Positions 1-9,000 of a stretch of DNA of 64,000 nucleotides are shown in pieces. The position numbers were made by a program, and so were the translations under genes. Origin of the DNA: Paludibacteraceae bacterium (lineage in GTDB: Bacteria; Bacteroidota; Bacteroidia; Bacteroidales; Paludibacteraceae); the NCBI GenBank assembly GCA_031292565.1, contig JARLGW010000012.1:400478-464477 (forward strand), written 5' to 3'. The notes under the pieces were generated by a model that did not search any database, had not been told where the DNA came from, and saw nothing but the letters and a program-made list of their open reading frames with translations. Every line of letters begins with the position of its first letter. Position 1 is the stretch's first letter.

Positions 1-1
1 C

Positions 2-997
2 CCGTTGGGGCATATCGTTACAGGCAGCTACTGGCACAACCTACATGAAGACAGCTTGCACCTTACCGTGGCCGATACCGGATGGGGAAAAGCCGTGTGG
101 GGAAAACTATACGGGCAATGGATAGCCGGAGCTAGCGTGTTTGTGTACGACCACGAAAAATTTACGCCGGCTGATATGTTGCTCATGATAGAGAGATACA
201 AAATCACTTCATTTTGTGCACCACCCACCGTTTTCCGTTTTATGATTCGAGAGGATTTAACTCAATATGATCTTTCATCGTTGAAATACTGTACCATTGC
301 CGGGGAGGCATTAAACCCTTCGGTGTACAAGCAATTTTATGAGTTGACGGGCATTAAGCTGCGTGAAGGTTTCGGACAAACCGAAACCACGCTTACCGTG
401 CTTACCACTCCGTGGATAGAACCCAAACCTGGTTCAATGGGTATCCCCAGTCCGCAATACGATGTAGATCTGCTTCGTGCCGATGGCACTCCGGCTGAGG
501 ATGGCGAACATGGCGAAATTGTGGTGCGTACGGATAAAGGGAAGCCCCTTGGTTTGTTTATGGGCTATTATCGAGATGAGGAGCTAACAAAGACTGCATA
601 CCATGATAATATATATTACACGGGCGATGTGGCTTGGCGTGATGAGGACGGGTACTATTGGTTTGTAGGCAGAAACGACGATGTAATAAAAAGTTCAGGC
701 TATCGTATCGGCCCGTTTGAAGTGGAAAGTGCTTTGATGACGCATCCTGCTGTGGTAGAATGTGCAATTACCGGGGTACCCGACGAAATCCGTGGGCAGG
801 TGGTAAAAGCAACCATCGTGCTATCAAAAGAATACAAGGATAAAGCCGGTGATGACCTGAAAAAAGAAATTCAGAACTTTGTAAAAAAGGTAACTGCACC
901 TTATAAATACCCTCGTGTGATAGATTTTGTAGAAGAATTGCCTAAAACAATTAGTGGCAAAATACGTCGGGTAGAAATCCGGGAAAAAGACAACTAA
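2..997 (+). CDS. Acyl-CoA synthetase (AMP-forming), 5'-truncated by the window edge
   Basis: This is the C-terminal ~330 residues of an adenylate-forming ligase that activates a carboxylic acid to acyl-AMP and then acyl-CoA. The reading frame is open to the window edge, so the real start lies outside and the TTG at position 5 is not a start. Visible family motifs in order are [31 protein letters not shown] and, near the end, [10 protein letters not shown], whose lysine is the usual catalytic lysine of the adenylation step. Spacing and the GYYRDEELT stretch look like the acetyl-/medium-chain acyl-CoA synthetase branch. Substrate cannot be told without the N-terminal half. Confidence 0.9.
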   Translation, partial: PLGHIVTGSYWHNLHEDSLHLTVADTGWGKAVWGKLYGQWIAGASVFVYDHEKFTPADMLLMIERYKITSFCAPPTVFRFMIREDLTQYDLSSLKYCTIAGEALNPSVYKQFYELTGIKLREGFGQTETTLTVLTTPWIEPKPGSMGIPSPQYDVDLLRADGTPAEDGEHGEIVVRTDKGKPLGLFMGYYRDEELTKTAYHDNIYYTGDVAWRDEDGYYWFVGRNDDVIKSSGYRIGPFEVESALMTHPAVVECAITGVPDEIRGQVVKATIVLSKEYKDKAGDDLKKEIQNFVKKVTAPYKYPRVIDFVEELPKTISGKIRRVEIREKDN

Positions 998-1106
998 CCT
1001 CGTAGTGAATTTCTTTGTTTGAGAACTTATATTTTAATATAAATATCACCCTTTCGGGTGACAGGGTATCTCATTTATATTAAATATTTTTGTATTATCC
1101 ATCAAT

Positions 1107-1135
1107 AAAAGCCTTTCAGAGAAAGGCTTTATTAT
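1107..1135 (+). terminator. Hairpin terminator after the acyl-CoA synthetase
   Basis: AAAAGCCTTTC and GAAAGGCTTT form a 10-bp stem with a 3-base loop, followed by a T-rich run. It ends about 110 bases after the synthetase stop. Its right edge touches the TATATTTG box (1133-1140) that probably belongs to the promoter of the next gene. Confidence 0.7.
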
Positions 1136-1164
1136 ATTTGTCTTTTTATTAAAAAATTAAAGGA

Positions 1165-1608
1165 ATGAAAAGGAAATTACTTCTCTTAGTGCAAATGTTG
1201 TTCTTTGTTTACTTTGCTTATGGGCAAAGCTTGAGTCACCAAGCAATATCTTCGTCCGGCAACAGTAGCTCAACTTTATCCTGGACAGTTGGTCAAATAG
1301 CTGGAGAAACTTTAACCGCTGGTAGCAATACCCTCATGCAAGGTTTTCAACAAGCTACTTATGTTATTTCATCTAATGTTGAAAACACAAAACAAACCGT
1401 TAATTTTTATCCTAATCCCACACATGGTTTAATTAAGATTCATTCAAACGATAATTCTTCACAATCAATAGAAGTGTATGATTTGTCGGGCAAGTTATTG
1501 GATAAAAGAACAGTGAAAGGAGAAACCCAACTTGATTTAAGGGGTTATAATATGTCAGTTTTTATCATTAAAATAGGCACGGAAACATTTAAAGTAATCA
1601 AACAATAA
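1165..1608 (+). CDS. Small secreted protein with T9SS type A sorting domain
   Basis: A 147-residue exported protein. Residues 1-20 are a signal peptide ending YFAYGQ. Residues ~25-68 hold the SSTLSWTVGQIAGET...LMQGFQQ block seen in many Bacteroidota cargo proteins. The last ~75 residues are a type A C-terminal sorting domain: NFYPNPTHGLIKI, then the VYDLSGKLL strand and a basic end. That domain marks substrates of the type IX secretion system, where it is removed at the surface. Nothing else is left between signal peptide and sorting domain, so this is close to a minimal cargo protein; its function at the surface is unknown. A TATATTTG box lies 25 bases upstream. The next gene starts 11 bases after the stop. 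Confidence 0.88.
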   Translation: MKRKLLLLVQMLFFVYFAYGQSLSHQAISSSGNSSSTLSWTVGQIAGETLTAGSNTLMQGFQQATYVISSNVENTKQTVNFYPNPTHGLIKIHSNDNSSQSIEVYDLSGKLLDKRTVKGETQLDLRGYNMSVFIIKIGTETFKVIKQ

Positions 1609-1619
1609 ATTTTATTTAT

Positions 1620-2498
1620 ATGAAACGGAATATAATTACACTCGGTTTTTTATTTTATTTTATTTTATCATTTGCGCAAGTTCCTCAATCTTTCAATTAT
1701 CAGGCTGCGGTAAGGGATAACAGTGGAAATATAATAGCAAATAAACAGGTTGCTATTAGAGTTTCAATTCTTGATGGTAGTGCTACCGGTACATCTGTTT
1801 ACACAGAGACTTTTACCCCAACCACCAACCAATATGGTATTATTAATTTGGCAATTGGTACAGGAACAACCTCTAATAGTTTTAGTGCCATTAGTTGGTC
1901 CAAAGGACAGTTTTTCTTGAAAATAGAGTTGGATCCCGCGGGAGGCACCTCCTACACAACGATGGGTACAACTCAACTACTTTCTGTCCCTTTTGCTTTG
2001 CATGCAGCAACCAGTGCCACAGACTTACATTACCCTGATGGAATGATTAATGCTGTAAGTGTTACGCAATCAATTAGTACAACTCCCTTTACAGTACCCG
2101 CAGGAAAGAATTTCTATCTTCAAGCGGCACAACAAGGATTGAAAATAAATAATGATTCAGTACGCGCTGAATATCCTCCGTTTATGATTGTAGGTGCAAA
2201 TAAAGTAATAACGGGTCTTGAAAGCGGAAGTTTTATTTCCGGGTTTTATGTGGATGCCACTGTAACACCTGTATCTACGGCTTTAAACAACACTTCATAT
2301 ACTGTTCCAACAGGGAAAACATTGGTATTGCTCAATATTTATGATTCTGCATCAGCAACCTATTCTGCATCAACATTTAAAATTGACGGCGTAAATATTA
2401 ATCCAAATGGTAATTCCTCCTGGAGTTATAATCCTTTAATATTAACCTCAGGTCATGTTATATCAGGAAAAGGATATATTAATGGTTATTTGAAATAA
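1620..2498 (+). CDS. Secreted protein with Bacteroidota-type N-terminal beta domain, no sorting signal
   Basis: A 292-residue protein with a signal peptide (about residues 1-19, ending LSFAQ). Residues ~20-130 match a module I know from many Bacteroidota surface proteins: VPQSFNYQAAVRDNSGNII, a YTETFTPTTNQYGIINLAIGTG strand pair and a TTQLLSVPFALHA end. In such proteins this head is usually followed by repeats or tail-fibre-like parts and often a T9SS tail. Here the remaining ~160 residues are unrecognised, rich in Ser/Thr/Asn, and end GYINGYLK with no sorting domain. It is probably co-transcribed with the preceding cargo gene (11-base gap). Function unknown; a surface or periplasmic role is inferred. 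Confidence 0.75.
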   Translation: MKRNIITLGFLFYFILSFAQVPQSFNYQAAVRDNSGNIIANKQVAIRVSILDGSATGTSVYTETFTPTTNQYGIINLAIGTGTTSNSFSAISWSKGQFFLKIELDPAGGTSYTTMGTTQLLSVPFALHAATSATDLHYPDGMINAVSVTQSISTTPFTVPAGKNFYLQAAQQGLKINNDSVRAEYPPFMIVGANKVITGLESGSFISGFYVDATVTPVSTALNNTSYTVPTGKTLVLLNIYDSASATYSASTFKIDGVNINPNGNSSWSYNPLILTSGHVISGKGYINGYLK

Positions 2499-2634
2499 CC
2501 CACTGTATGAATTGCAATTTCACCGAAAGTCGAAATTTTGATTTTGAGTATTAACGGATGGCAAAGCGCAGCAAAAATAGTTTCAATACGTTTTTCAATA
2601 CTCTTTTATGCGTTAATTAATTGAACTCAGTTTG

Positions 2635-3288
2635 ATGGAAATACATAATTTATCGGAAAATAATTCGTTGCTGAATAACTTTTTAAAAGAGATTCGTGAC
2701 GTGAAAATTCAAAAAGACCCCTTGCGTTTTCGTCGAAATATGGAACGGATAGGGGAGGTGATGGCTTACGAAATAAGTAAGACATTAGCCTATGAAAAAG
2801 AAGAAGTAACCACCCCGTTGGGTATTGCCCCAACTCATGTAGTTTCCGATCAAATTGTGCTTTCCACCGTTTTTCGCGCGGGTTTACCTTTTCATCAAGG
2901 CTTTTTGAATTACTTTGATAAAGCGGAAAATGCTTTTGTGTCGGCCTACCGACGGTATAAAGAAGATGCCTTGAACTTTGAAGTGCTGGTTGAATATATT
3001 GCAGCCCCATCCATCGAGGGGAAAACCCTTATCATTGTAGATCCGATGCTTGCCAGTGGTAGCTCGATGGAATTGGCTTATAAGGCGTTGCTGCAAAAAG
3101 GCAACCCGAAGCATATTCATGTAGCATCCGTTATTGCCAGCAAAGCGGGGGTAGATTATGTAAAAGAACATTTCTCGGACAACACTACCGTGTGGGTAGG
3201 TGCTATCGACCCAACGCTCAACGAGCATTCCTATATAGTTCCCGGTTTGGGCGATGCCGGCGATTTGGCTTTTGGATGTAAAATATAA
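2635..3288 (+). CDS. upp: Uracil phosphoribosyltransferase
   Basis: A pyrimidine salvage enzyme that makes UMP from uracil and PRPP in the cytoplasm. The PRPP loop VDPMLASGSSMELAY lies near residues 135-150 and the C-terminus has the GDAGDLAFG end that recognises uracil. Length (217 residues) fits the family. The ATG at 2635 is chosen over the TTG three bases earlier because it gives the family-like start MEIHNLSENN. It is followed closely by the vanZ-like gene and dprA, so the three may form one transcript. Confidence 0.95.
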   Translation: MEIHNLSENNSLLNNFLKEIRDVKIQKDPLRFRRNMERIGEVMAYEISKTLAYEKEEVTTPLGIAPTHVVSDQIVLSTVFRAGLPFHQGFLNYFDKAENAFVSAYRRYKEDALNFEVLVEYIAAPSIEGKTLIIVDPMLASGSSMELAYKALLQKGNPKHIHVASVIASKAGVDYVKEHFSDNTTVWVGAIDPTLNEHSYIVPGLGDAGDLAFGCKI

Positions 3289-3301
3289 AACTGAGATTCT
3301 T

Positions 3302-3688
3302 ATGATCCTTCTTAAATATTGGAAATCGATACTGGTTTCGTGCGTTGTTTTTTATATCTCGGTTATCCCTATACCTCCGGTTAAAATGGTTGACCATATT
3401 CCCTATTTCGATAAGATGGTTCATTTTGGCATGTATTTTACCCTTGCCTCCTCTCTGTTTCTCGATTTTATCAGTACCTCGCTCTCTTTATCCTGGATAA
3501 AAAAGGTAGCTCTTATTGTTATAATCCCTTCTCTTTATGGCGGGCTGATTGAAATTCTGCAAGGAGCCTATTTCCCTCCACGAAGTGCCGAATGGAGTGA
3601 TTTTTTTGCCGATTGTTTCGGGTCGTTAGTTGCCTATCTTATTTGCAACAAATGGCTGCTTCTTAAGCTGCAACGCGATTCTGCATGA
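3302..3688 (+). CDS. VanZ-like family membrane protein
   Basis: A small integral membrane protein of about 128 residues with three to four predicted membrane segments (residues ~6-22, 37-55, 65-80 and 100-118). The order DKMVHFGMYFTLA ... GGLIEILQGAYFPPRSAEWSDFFADCFGS is the VanZ-like pattern. The family is named after a teicoplanin resistance gene, but most members, including short ones like this, have no assigned function. An earlier in-frame ATG at 3254 would overlap upp; the ATG at 3302, 14 bases after the upp stop, gives a normal membrane-protein start. Its stop overlaps the dprA start (ATGA at 3685). Confidence 0.85.
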   Translation: MILLKYWKSILVSCVVFYISVIPIPPVKMVDHIPYFDKMVHFGMYFTLASSLFLDFISTSLSLSWIKKVALIVIIPSLYGGLIEILQGAYFPPRSAEWSDFFADCFGSLVAYLICNKWLLLKLQRDSA

Positions 3689-4797
3689 TAGGCAGTACCC
3701 TTCAATACGAAATAGGGGTTACCCTAATTAAAGGTATTGGACCCGTGTTGGCAAAGAACCTGATTGCTTATTTAGGCAGTGCCGAAGCCGTGTTTAAAGA
3801 AACGCAGGCTAACCTGGCTAAAATACCCGAAATAGGCCCCGTGCTATCCCGACAGATTGTGGATCAGCAGGTGCTTAAACGAGCGGAAAAAGAAATAGCA
3901 TTCATCCAAAAGAATAATATTCAAACCTATTTTTATACAGATAAGGGCTATCCCTATCGGCTGAAGGAATGTACCGATGCTCCAGTGATACTCTACTCCA
4001 AAGGAAATGCGGATTTAAACGTACTCCGTTTGGTTGGCGTGGTGGGCACTCGTAAGGTAACTGAGTATGGTAAAGATTTGTGCAATTCTTTTATAAACGA
4101 TTTGGCGGCACTATCGCCCGGCACTACGATTGTAAGTGGATTAGCCTACGGAGTTGACATTTGTGCACACAAAGCTGCCATAAATGCAAGCTTGCCCACT
4201 ATTGGCGTAGGGCATGGGTTGGATCGCATCTATCCGTTAAGCCACCGACCTACGGCTGTAAAGATGCTGGAACAGGGTGGCCTACTAACCGAATATCTTA
4301 CCGAAACAAATCCCGACCGACCTAATTTTGTACAGCGCAACCGTATCGTGGCAGGTATGTGTGATGCCCTATTGGTAGTAGAGTCGGGCGAAAAAGGTGG
4401 TTCACTTATCACGGCCAACATGGCACAGTCCTACAACCGGGATGTATTTGCTTTTCCTGGCAGGGTAGGCGATGAGCATTCCATCGGGTGCAATGCTTTG
4501 ATAAAAACCAATAAGGCGGGGTTGATAGAATCGGCTTCCGATTTTATCAATGCCATGGGTTGGGAATCCGTTGCTCACAAGAAACAGGCGGTACAGCCCA
4601 GCTTATTTTTTACTGATCTCAGCGAAGAAGAGCAACAGGTGGTGGATTGTTTACGCGAAGAGGCCGGCTTGCAATTAAATCAATTGGCTATTAACATGGG
4701 TATTGCTGTGAGTAAAGCGTCAGCGATGTTACTCGAAATGGAATTTAAAGGAATAGTAAAATGCCTTCCGGGAAGTTTGTACAAGCTAAGGGTATAA
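3685..4797 (+). CDS. dprA: DNA-processing protein DprA
   Basis: Binds incoming single-stranded DNA during natural transformation and loads RecA. Three parts are visible in 370 residues: an N-terminal helix-hairpin-helix region (LIKGIGPVLAKNL ... IPEIGPVLSRQ), the Rossmann core (VSGLAYGVDICAHKAA, then GVGHGLDRIYP and EKGGSLITANMA), and a C-terminal winged helix (residues ~310-370, DML1-like). The start overlaps the end of the vanZ-like gene by four bases, which points to translational coupling. The family is widespread also in species not known to be competent. Confidence 0.95.
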   Translation: MIGSTLQYEIGVTLIKGIGPVLAKNLIAYLGSAEAVFKETQANLAKIPEIGPVLSRQIVDQQVLKRAEKEIAFIQKNNIQTYFYTDKGYPYRLKECTDAPVILYSKGNADLNVLRLVGVVGTRKVTEYGKDLCNSFINDLAALSPGTTIVSGLAYGVDICAHKAAINASLPTIGVGHGLDRIYPLSHRPTAVKMLEQGGLLTEYLTETNPDRPNFVQRNRIVAGMCDALLVVESGEKGGSLITANMAQSYNRDVFAFPGRVGDEHSIGCNALIKTNKAGLIESASDFINAMGWESVAHKKQAVQPSLFFTDLSEEEQQVVDCLREEAGLQLNQLAINMGIAVSKASAMLLEMEFKGIVKCLPGSLYKLRV

Positions 4798-4857
4798 ATT
4801 AGCCATAAGCCAACTATAATTCTCATCTAAATTTTAAGCGAAGTTGTATAAAACAAC

Positions 4858-4890
4858 AAAGCGAGCTAACCACGCTTGGCTGCTCGCTTT
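4858..4890. terminator. Bidirectional hairpin between convergent dprA and argC
   Basis: AAAGCGAGC (4858-4866) pairs with GCTCGCTTT (4882-4890), a 9-bp stem with a 15-base loop. It sits between two converging genes, with A/T-rich sequence on both sides, so it could end transcription from either direction. A seven-codon open frame (ATG at 4911, ending TAA at 4934, peptide MKNTVQR) follows on the plus strand. Confidence 0.6.
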
Positions 4891-5091
4891 ATAACCTTAA
4901 ATCTAATACTATGAAAAACACAGTGCAAAGATAACGGGTTTTATGTTTTAAAACACTCTTATTTGGTTAACGATAGTTAATTCGATGTTTTATAACATAC
5001 TTTCACAGTTACAACCGTTAGGTTTTATTAAAACAACTGATCGATAGTAAGTTGCATGAATTCCACTTTAATGCTAATTCTTAATTCCGTG

Positions 5092-6060
5092 TTAAAATGC
5101 GGAAGGTTTCAATTTCAGCCCGGTAGTTTCGTCCAACCCAAACAACAAATTCATGTTTTGCACCGCTTGACCGGCTGCTCCTTTTAATAAATTATCTATC
5201 ATGGAAATGATGAATAGTTTATTCCCGTGTTTTTCTACATGTACCAAGCCTTTATTCGTATTTACCACCTGTTTCAAATCAATATTGCTATCCGAAACAA
5301 AAGTAAAAGCTGCATCGGCATAAAAATCCTTGTACAGTTTTGTAGCCTCATCCAAGCTTAAATCGCAATCGGTGTAAGCCGAAACAAATATTCCACGGGC
5401 AAAATTACCTCTCACGGGAATAAAGTTGATAGCTGCCTTGAAATCGGGTTGTAATTGTTTCACTGATTGTGTAACTTCACCTAGGTGCTGGTGCTCAAAA
5501 GCCTTATAAACCGAAATGTTATCATTCCGCCAGCTAAAATGCGAGGTACTCGATGGCTTCTGTCCGGCTCCGGTAGAACCCGTTATCCCGTTTACATGCA
5601 CTTCCGAGGTTAGCAAGCCTGCTTTTGCCAAGGGTAGTATAGCCAACTGAATAGCCGTGGCAAAACAGCCGGGGTTAGCCACCCGTTGAGCCTTTTGTAT
5701 GCGAGTCTTGTTTAGTTCGGGCAGCCCGTACACGAAACTGTGTTCGGGGTTTTCCTGCCGATAGTCGGTAGATAAGTCCACGATCTTTAACCCTTCGGGA
5801 ACAACGTTGCTGTCCAAAAACTTTTTCGTGTCACCATGAGCTGTGCAGAAGAACAGCACATCAATGTCCTCAAAAGGAAGCTTATCGGTGAACACCAAAT
5901 CCGTTTCACCAATCAGTCCCGTGTGTACCGAGGTTATTTTATTCCCGGCGTTGCTATTGCTATTCACAAATGTGATTTCCACGCTAGGATGGTTAATCAG
6001 CAAGCGTAGCAATTCGCCGGCTGTATATCCTGCACCTCCTATAATTCCTACTTTTATCAT
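5092..6060 (-). CDS. argC: N-acetyl-gamma-glutamyl-phosphate reductase
   Basis: Third enzyme of arginine biosynthesis: NADPH-dependent reduction of N-acetylglutamyl phosphate to the semialdehyde. The N-terminus holds the dinucleotide motif GIIGGAGYTAGELLRLL; the catalytic cysteine is in VANPGCFATAIQ (about residue 149); the PVRGNFARGIFVSAY segment near residue 230 is family-typical. Length 322 fits. It is the last gene of a minus-strand run (fic, cyclophilin, trmD, argC) and starts 15 bases after the trmD stop. No other arg gene is in the window. Confidence 0.95.
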   Translation of the reverse strand: MIKVGIIGGAGYTAGELLRLLINHPSVEITFVNSNSNAGNKITSVHTGLIGETDLVFTDKLPFEDIDVLFFCTAHGDTKKFLDSNVVPEGLKIVDLSTDYRQENPEHSFVYGLPELNKTRIQKAQRVANPGCFATAIQLAILPLAKAGLLTSEVHVNGITGSTGAGQKPSSTSHFSWRNDNISVYKAFEHQHLGEVTQSVKQLQPDFKAAINFIPVRGNFARGIFVSAYTDCDLSLDEATKLYKDFYADAAFTFVSDSNIDLKQVVNTNKGLVHVEKHGNKLFIISMIDNLLKGAAGQAVQNMNLLFGLDETTGLKLKPSAF

Positions 6061-6075
6061 AGCATTTTACTTTTA

Positions 6076-6750
6076 TTATTCCAATATATCAGGTCTTAAT
6101 CGTTTTGTTCGCTCTATGGCTTGATCCAATTCCCATTCCCTAATTTTGCGTTCGTGCCCGGACAATAGTATATCCGGCACCTTCCAACCCTTGTATTCTG
6201 CCGGGCGGGTATATACGGGAGGAGCCAGCAGGTTGTCCTGAAAGCTGTCCGATAGAGCCGATTGCTCGTCGCCAATAGCACCGGGTATCACCCTTACCAC
6301 GGCATCGGTTATCATAGCTGCCGGAAGCTCTCCACCGGTTAGCACAAAATCGCCGATGGATATTTCCTTGGTAATCAAATGTTCCCGTATGCGGTAATCC
6401 ACTCCTTTATAATGTCCGCAAAGAATAATCAAGTTCTTTTTGAGCGAGAGGTTGTTGGCCATTTTCTGGTCGAACTTTTCGCCATCGGGCGAGGTATAAA
6501 TTATTTCATCATATTCCCGTTCGGCTTTCAGCTTACTTATCACTAGGTCGATAGGCTCAATCTGCATCACCATGCCGGCACCGCCTCCAAAAGCGTAATC
6601 GTCCACCCTGTTTTGTTTGTTCGTGGAGTAATCGCGCAGGTGGTGGATATGGATTTCCGCCAAACCCTTGTCTTGCGCCCGCTTCACGATGGAGTGAGAT
6701 AAAGACCCTTCAATCAGCTCCGGCAGAACAGTAATAATGTCTATACGCAT
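6076..6750 (-). CDS. trmD: tRNA (guanine-37-N1)-methyltransferase
   Basis: Methylates G37 next to the anticodon of several tRNAs, which keeps the ribosome in frame. The trefoil-knot SPOUT core is visible: [13 protein letters not shown] near residue 55, [14 protein letters not shown] near 110 and [15 protein letters not shown] near 130. I choose the ATG at 6750 ([12 protein letters not shown]) over an in-frame ATG 36 bases upstream, because it gives the family N-terminus and because a TATCTTTG promoter box on this strand (6771-6778) lies inside the longer version. Length 224 is normal. Confidence 0.95.
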   Translation of the reverse strand: MRIDIITVLPELIEGSLSHSIVKRAQDKGLAEIHIHHLRDYSTNKQNRVDDYAFGGGAGMVMQIEPIDLVISKLKAEREYDEIIYTSPDGEKFDQKMANNLSLKKNLIILCGHYKGVDYRIREHLITKEISIGDFVLTGGELPAAMITDAVVRVIPGAIGDEQSALSDSFQDNLLAPPVYTRPAEYKGWKVPDILLSGHERKIREWELDQAIERTKRLRPDILE

Positions 6751-6861
6751 ACGTTTGGATTTTTCAACTACAAAGATAATCTTCAATTAGCTAATATGCT
6801 AATTAGCAAATTGGCTAATTAAATGTCTTTTCTCTTTGTTCTAATATCTTTGCTCTTAAAT

Positions 6862-7608
6862 TTACGCAATCTTCATTGTCATTTTCACATCCGCTTTGGG
6901 GCGGTCGTTCTGAGTGGTTTCCACGGCGGCTATTTTGTCAATAATGTCCAAGCCTTCTATCACCTCGCCAAACACGGTGTATTCGTTGTCCAAGAATGGA
7001 GTTCCACCCACCGTGGTATAAGCCTCGCGTTGTTCGGCGGTAAACGGTACTCCTTTTTTGCCTGCAAATTCGGCTTCCAACACGGCCACCATCTCATCAC
7101 GCAAAGCATCCAGCCCGGCCTGATCTCTAGCCATACGAAACGCTTTTACTTCGGCTGCTTTTTCGCTCACCAGCTCCTCGAAGCGTTTTTGTTTAGCTCC
7201 GTTTAAAGCCGCCTTTTCCATTTTATCTAGTTCGGCATCAGAGTGAACCTTACCTTGCACCAAATAAAACTGACAGCCCGATGAGGCTTTCTTGGGGTTC
7301 ATCTGGTCGCCCTGACGAGCGGCAGATAAGGCTCCTTTTTTATGAAAATATTGTGGGTACACAAATTCGGCGGGGATGGTGTAGCCCACGTCTCCCGCAC
7401 CAAGGTTTTTCCCGGCGGGAGCATTTTTGCTATCCGGGTCGCCACCCTGAATCATAAAATCCTGAATCACCCGATGAAAAAGCAGGTCGTTGTAAAAACC
7501 CTTTTCTACCAGTTTGATAAAGTTATCGCGGTGTTGAGGCGTTTCGTTGTAAAGTTTGAATTTTATTTCTCCAAAGGAGGTTGATAGTGAGATAATTGTT
7601 TCGCTCAT
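6862..7608 (-). CDS. Cyclophilin-type peptidyl-prolyl isomerase with an internal insertion
   Basis: Catalyses cis-trans isomerisation of X-Pro bonds. The cyclophilin core is clear: FHRVIQDFMIQGGDP near residue 45 and the GCQFYLVQGK strand near 110, then FLDNEYTVFGEVIEGLDIID near 210. Between the last two lies about 80 residues of charged, helical sequence (KMEKAALNGAKQKRFEELV ...) that a minimal 160-residue cyclophilin does not have. No signal peptide, so cytoplasmic. It lies between fic and trmD in a minus-strand run with short gaps. Confidence 0.92.
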   Translation of the reverse strand: MSETIISLSTSFGEIKFKLYNETPQHRDNFIKLVEKGFYNDLLFHRVIQDFMIQGGDPDSKNAPAGKNLGAGDVGYTIPAEFVYPQYFHKKGALSAARQGDQMNPKKASSGCQFYLVQGKVHSDAELDKMEKAALNGAKQKRFEELVSEKAAEVKAFRMARDQAGLDALRDEMVAVLEAEFAGKKGVPFTAEQREAYTTVGGTPFLDNEYTVFGEVIEGLDIIDKIAAVETTQNDRPKADVKMTMKIA

Positions 7609-7621
7609 AATATGTTATTTG

Positions 7622-8581
7622 TTAGTTAATATAATGATAGGTAGTGGTTCGTCCGTCTCCCTTTTTTAGCAAGATGTTGTCTGTTGTGGCTTGTTTCAAA
7701 TCCCTACTGGCTGTTGCCGTGGAAATTCCTTTAAAATGCCGCAGGTAATCCGAACGGCTAAATGCCTTCTGTCCGATGTAGGTTTTAAATAATTCTATTC
7801 TGTCCGTGGTTGTTACATGTATGTTTTGCCCTTGTAGCAACTCATCCAAACTGGCATCTATGATCCCTAATAAGAATTCGATAAAAGGTGTGGAGCTGCC
7901 CAAGCTATCGGCTTTTCCCAACACTTCGTAATAGCTCGCCTGATTCTTTTTTATCAACGATTCTATGGGCAAAAATTCAAACACGGGGTTCACCGTGCGT
8001 AATATAACCGTTTGCCAGAGCCTTCCCATCCGCCCGTTGCCATCCGTGAACGGGTGGATAAATTCAAATTCGTAATGAAACACGCAACTTTTTATCAGCA
8101 GGATGTCTGGGTCGTTTTCTAAATAATCGAACAAATCATGGAGTAATGGCGATAGCATTTCACTTGGAGGAGCCAAATGAGTAATAGCTTCGCCACGGGC
8201 TATGCCCACGGCTGTGGTGCGCAGCTTTCCGGCTTTGCCTACCAACCCGTGCATCAACGTTTGATGTGCTTGAAGCAAGGCGTCCAGTCGGAATGGGTTG
8301 TATTCCCCAATTCGTTCGTAAGCCGCGATGGCATTTTTCACTTCCAGTATATCTTTTTCGGGAGCAAGCACGTGCTTATTTTCCAACACCGCCGTTACTT
8401 GTTCTATGGTAAGCGTGTTACCTTCTATTTCCAGCGATGATTGTATGGTGCGCACGCGGTTCTTCTTTCGCAGTTCGGTGGGAGCCTTATGCAAAAATGC
8501 GGATTTAACCTCCCCCAGTTTCTCTGAAATAGAGGAGGTTAGCGATAATATTTGCGGGGTGATTTGATAAGGCGGCTTCAT
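7622..8581 (-). CDS. Fic family protein (intact motifs, class II inhibition, C-terminal winged helix)
   Basis: Fic enzymes transfer AMP (or related groups) from a nucleotide to a hydroxyl of a target protein. The active motif is complete: H176-P-F-T-D180-G-N-G-R184-M-G-R187. The N-terminal inhibitory motif is also complete, S49-L-E-I-E53-G54-N, placed before the Fic core as in class II proteins, where the glutamate blocks ATP until relieved. Residues ~255-319 look like a winged helix (FSRSDYLRHF ... TATASRDLKQAT). The target is not known. The gene starts 8 bases after a REP-type hairpin region and its stop is 13 bases before the cyclophilin start. A TACCTTTG box at 8608-8615 (this strand) lies upstream. 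Confidence 0.93.
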   Translation of the reverse strand: MKPPYQITPQILSLTSSISEKLGEVKSAFLHKAPTELRKKNRVRTIQSSLEIEGNTLTIEQVTAVLENKHVLAPEKDILEVKNAIAAYERIGEYNPFRLDALLQAHQTLMHGLVGKAGKLRTTAVGIARGEAITHLAPPSEMLSPLLHDLFDYLENDPDILLIKSCVFHYEFEFIHPFTDGNGRMGRLWQTVILRTVNPVFEFLPIESLIKKNQASYYEVLGKADSLGSSTPFIEFLLGIIDASLDELLQGQNIHVTTTDRIELFKTYIGQKAFSRSDYLRHFKGISTATASRDLKQATTDNILLKKGDGRTTTYHYIN

Positions 8582-8761
8582 CGGCTGATAGTATCATTTG
8601 ATAGCATCAAAGGTACGGATAGTTTTCCGATTAGAAAAATCGGAGCGCAAAGTTACACATCCTTAGCCGGATTGGCAAGGAGAAATTTACAGCTTGAGTT
8701 CAGTCACAGGGTGCGGCATCCTCGTTTAGGTAGTGGAGGGTATAGATATTATCAGAGAGAG

Positions 8762-8956
8762 CAGCCTGAAAGGCTACTTTAGTTCAGCCCAAGGCAAGCG
8801 AAGCGACACCTTGGGTTACATGTCAATGAGTATTTTTGCAGGCTGTAAGCCTAGGTTAACAGTTATATTAAGTTGTCCTTACAGGACGCTGGGTTTTGGC
8901 TTGTCTATTTCCCAAGGTGTTGCCTTGGGCTGAAATAAATTGGGCTTTCAGCCTGA
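8762..8956. repeat. REP-like palindromic cluster
   Basis: A noncoding block of nested inverted repeats. TTCAGCCCAAGGCAA (8783-8797) is the exact reverse complement of 8920-8934, and ACACCTTGGG (8806-8815) of 8911-8920. Smaller hairpins sit inside (GTCCTTACAGGAC at 8875-8887) and CAGCCTGAAA occurs near both ends. This is the look of REP/MITE-type elements common in Bacteroidota; no transposase is nearby. It fills most of the 420 bases between the fic gene and the nuclease gene. Confidence 0.7.
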
Positions 8957-9000
8957 AAACATATTTTATGTGAATTGAAAAATCTATTTTGACGAAAAAA

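Noticed and set aside
3254..3301. Longer N-terminus for the VanZ-like protein
   Set aside because: It would overlap the end of upp, and the extra residues only shift-read the upp C-terminus.
6787..6825. ATTAGC/GCTAAT palindromes as an operator for trmD
   Set aside because: Short A/T-only matches expected by chance in this composition; no second site was seen.
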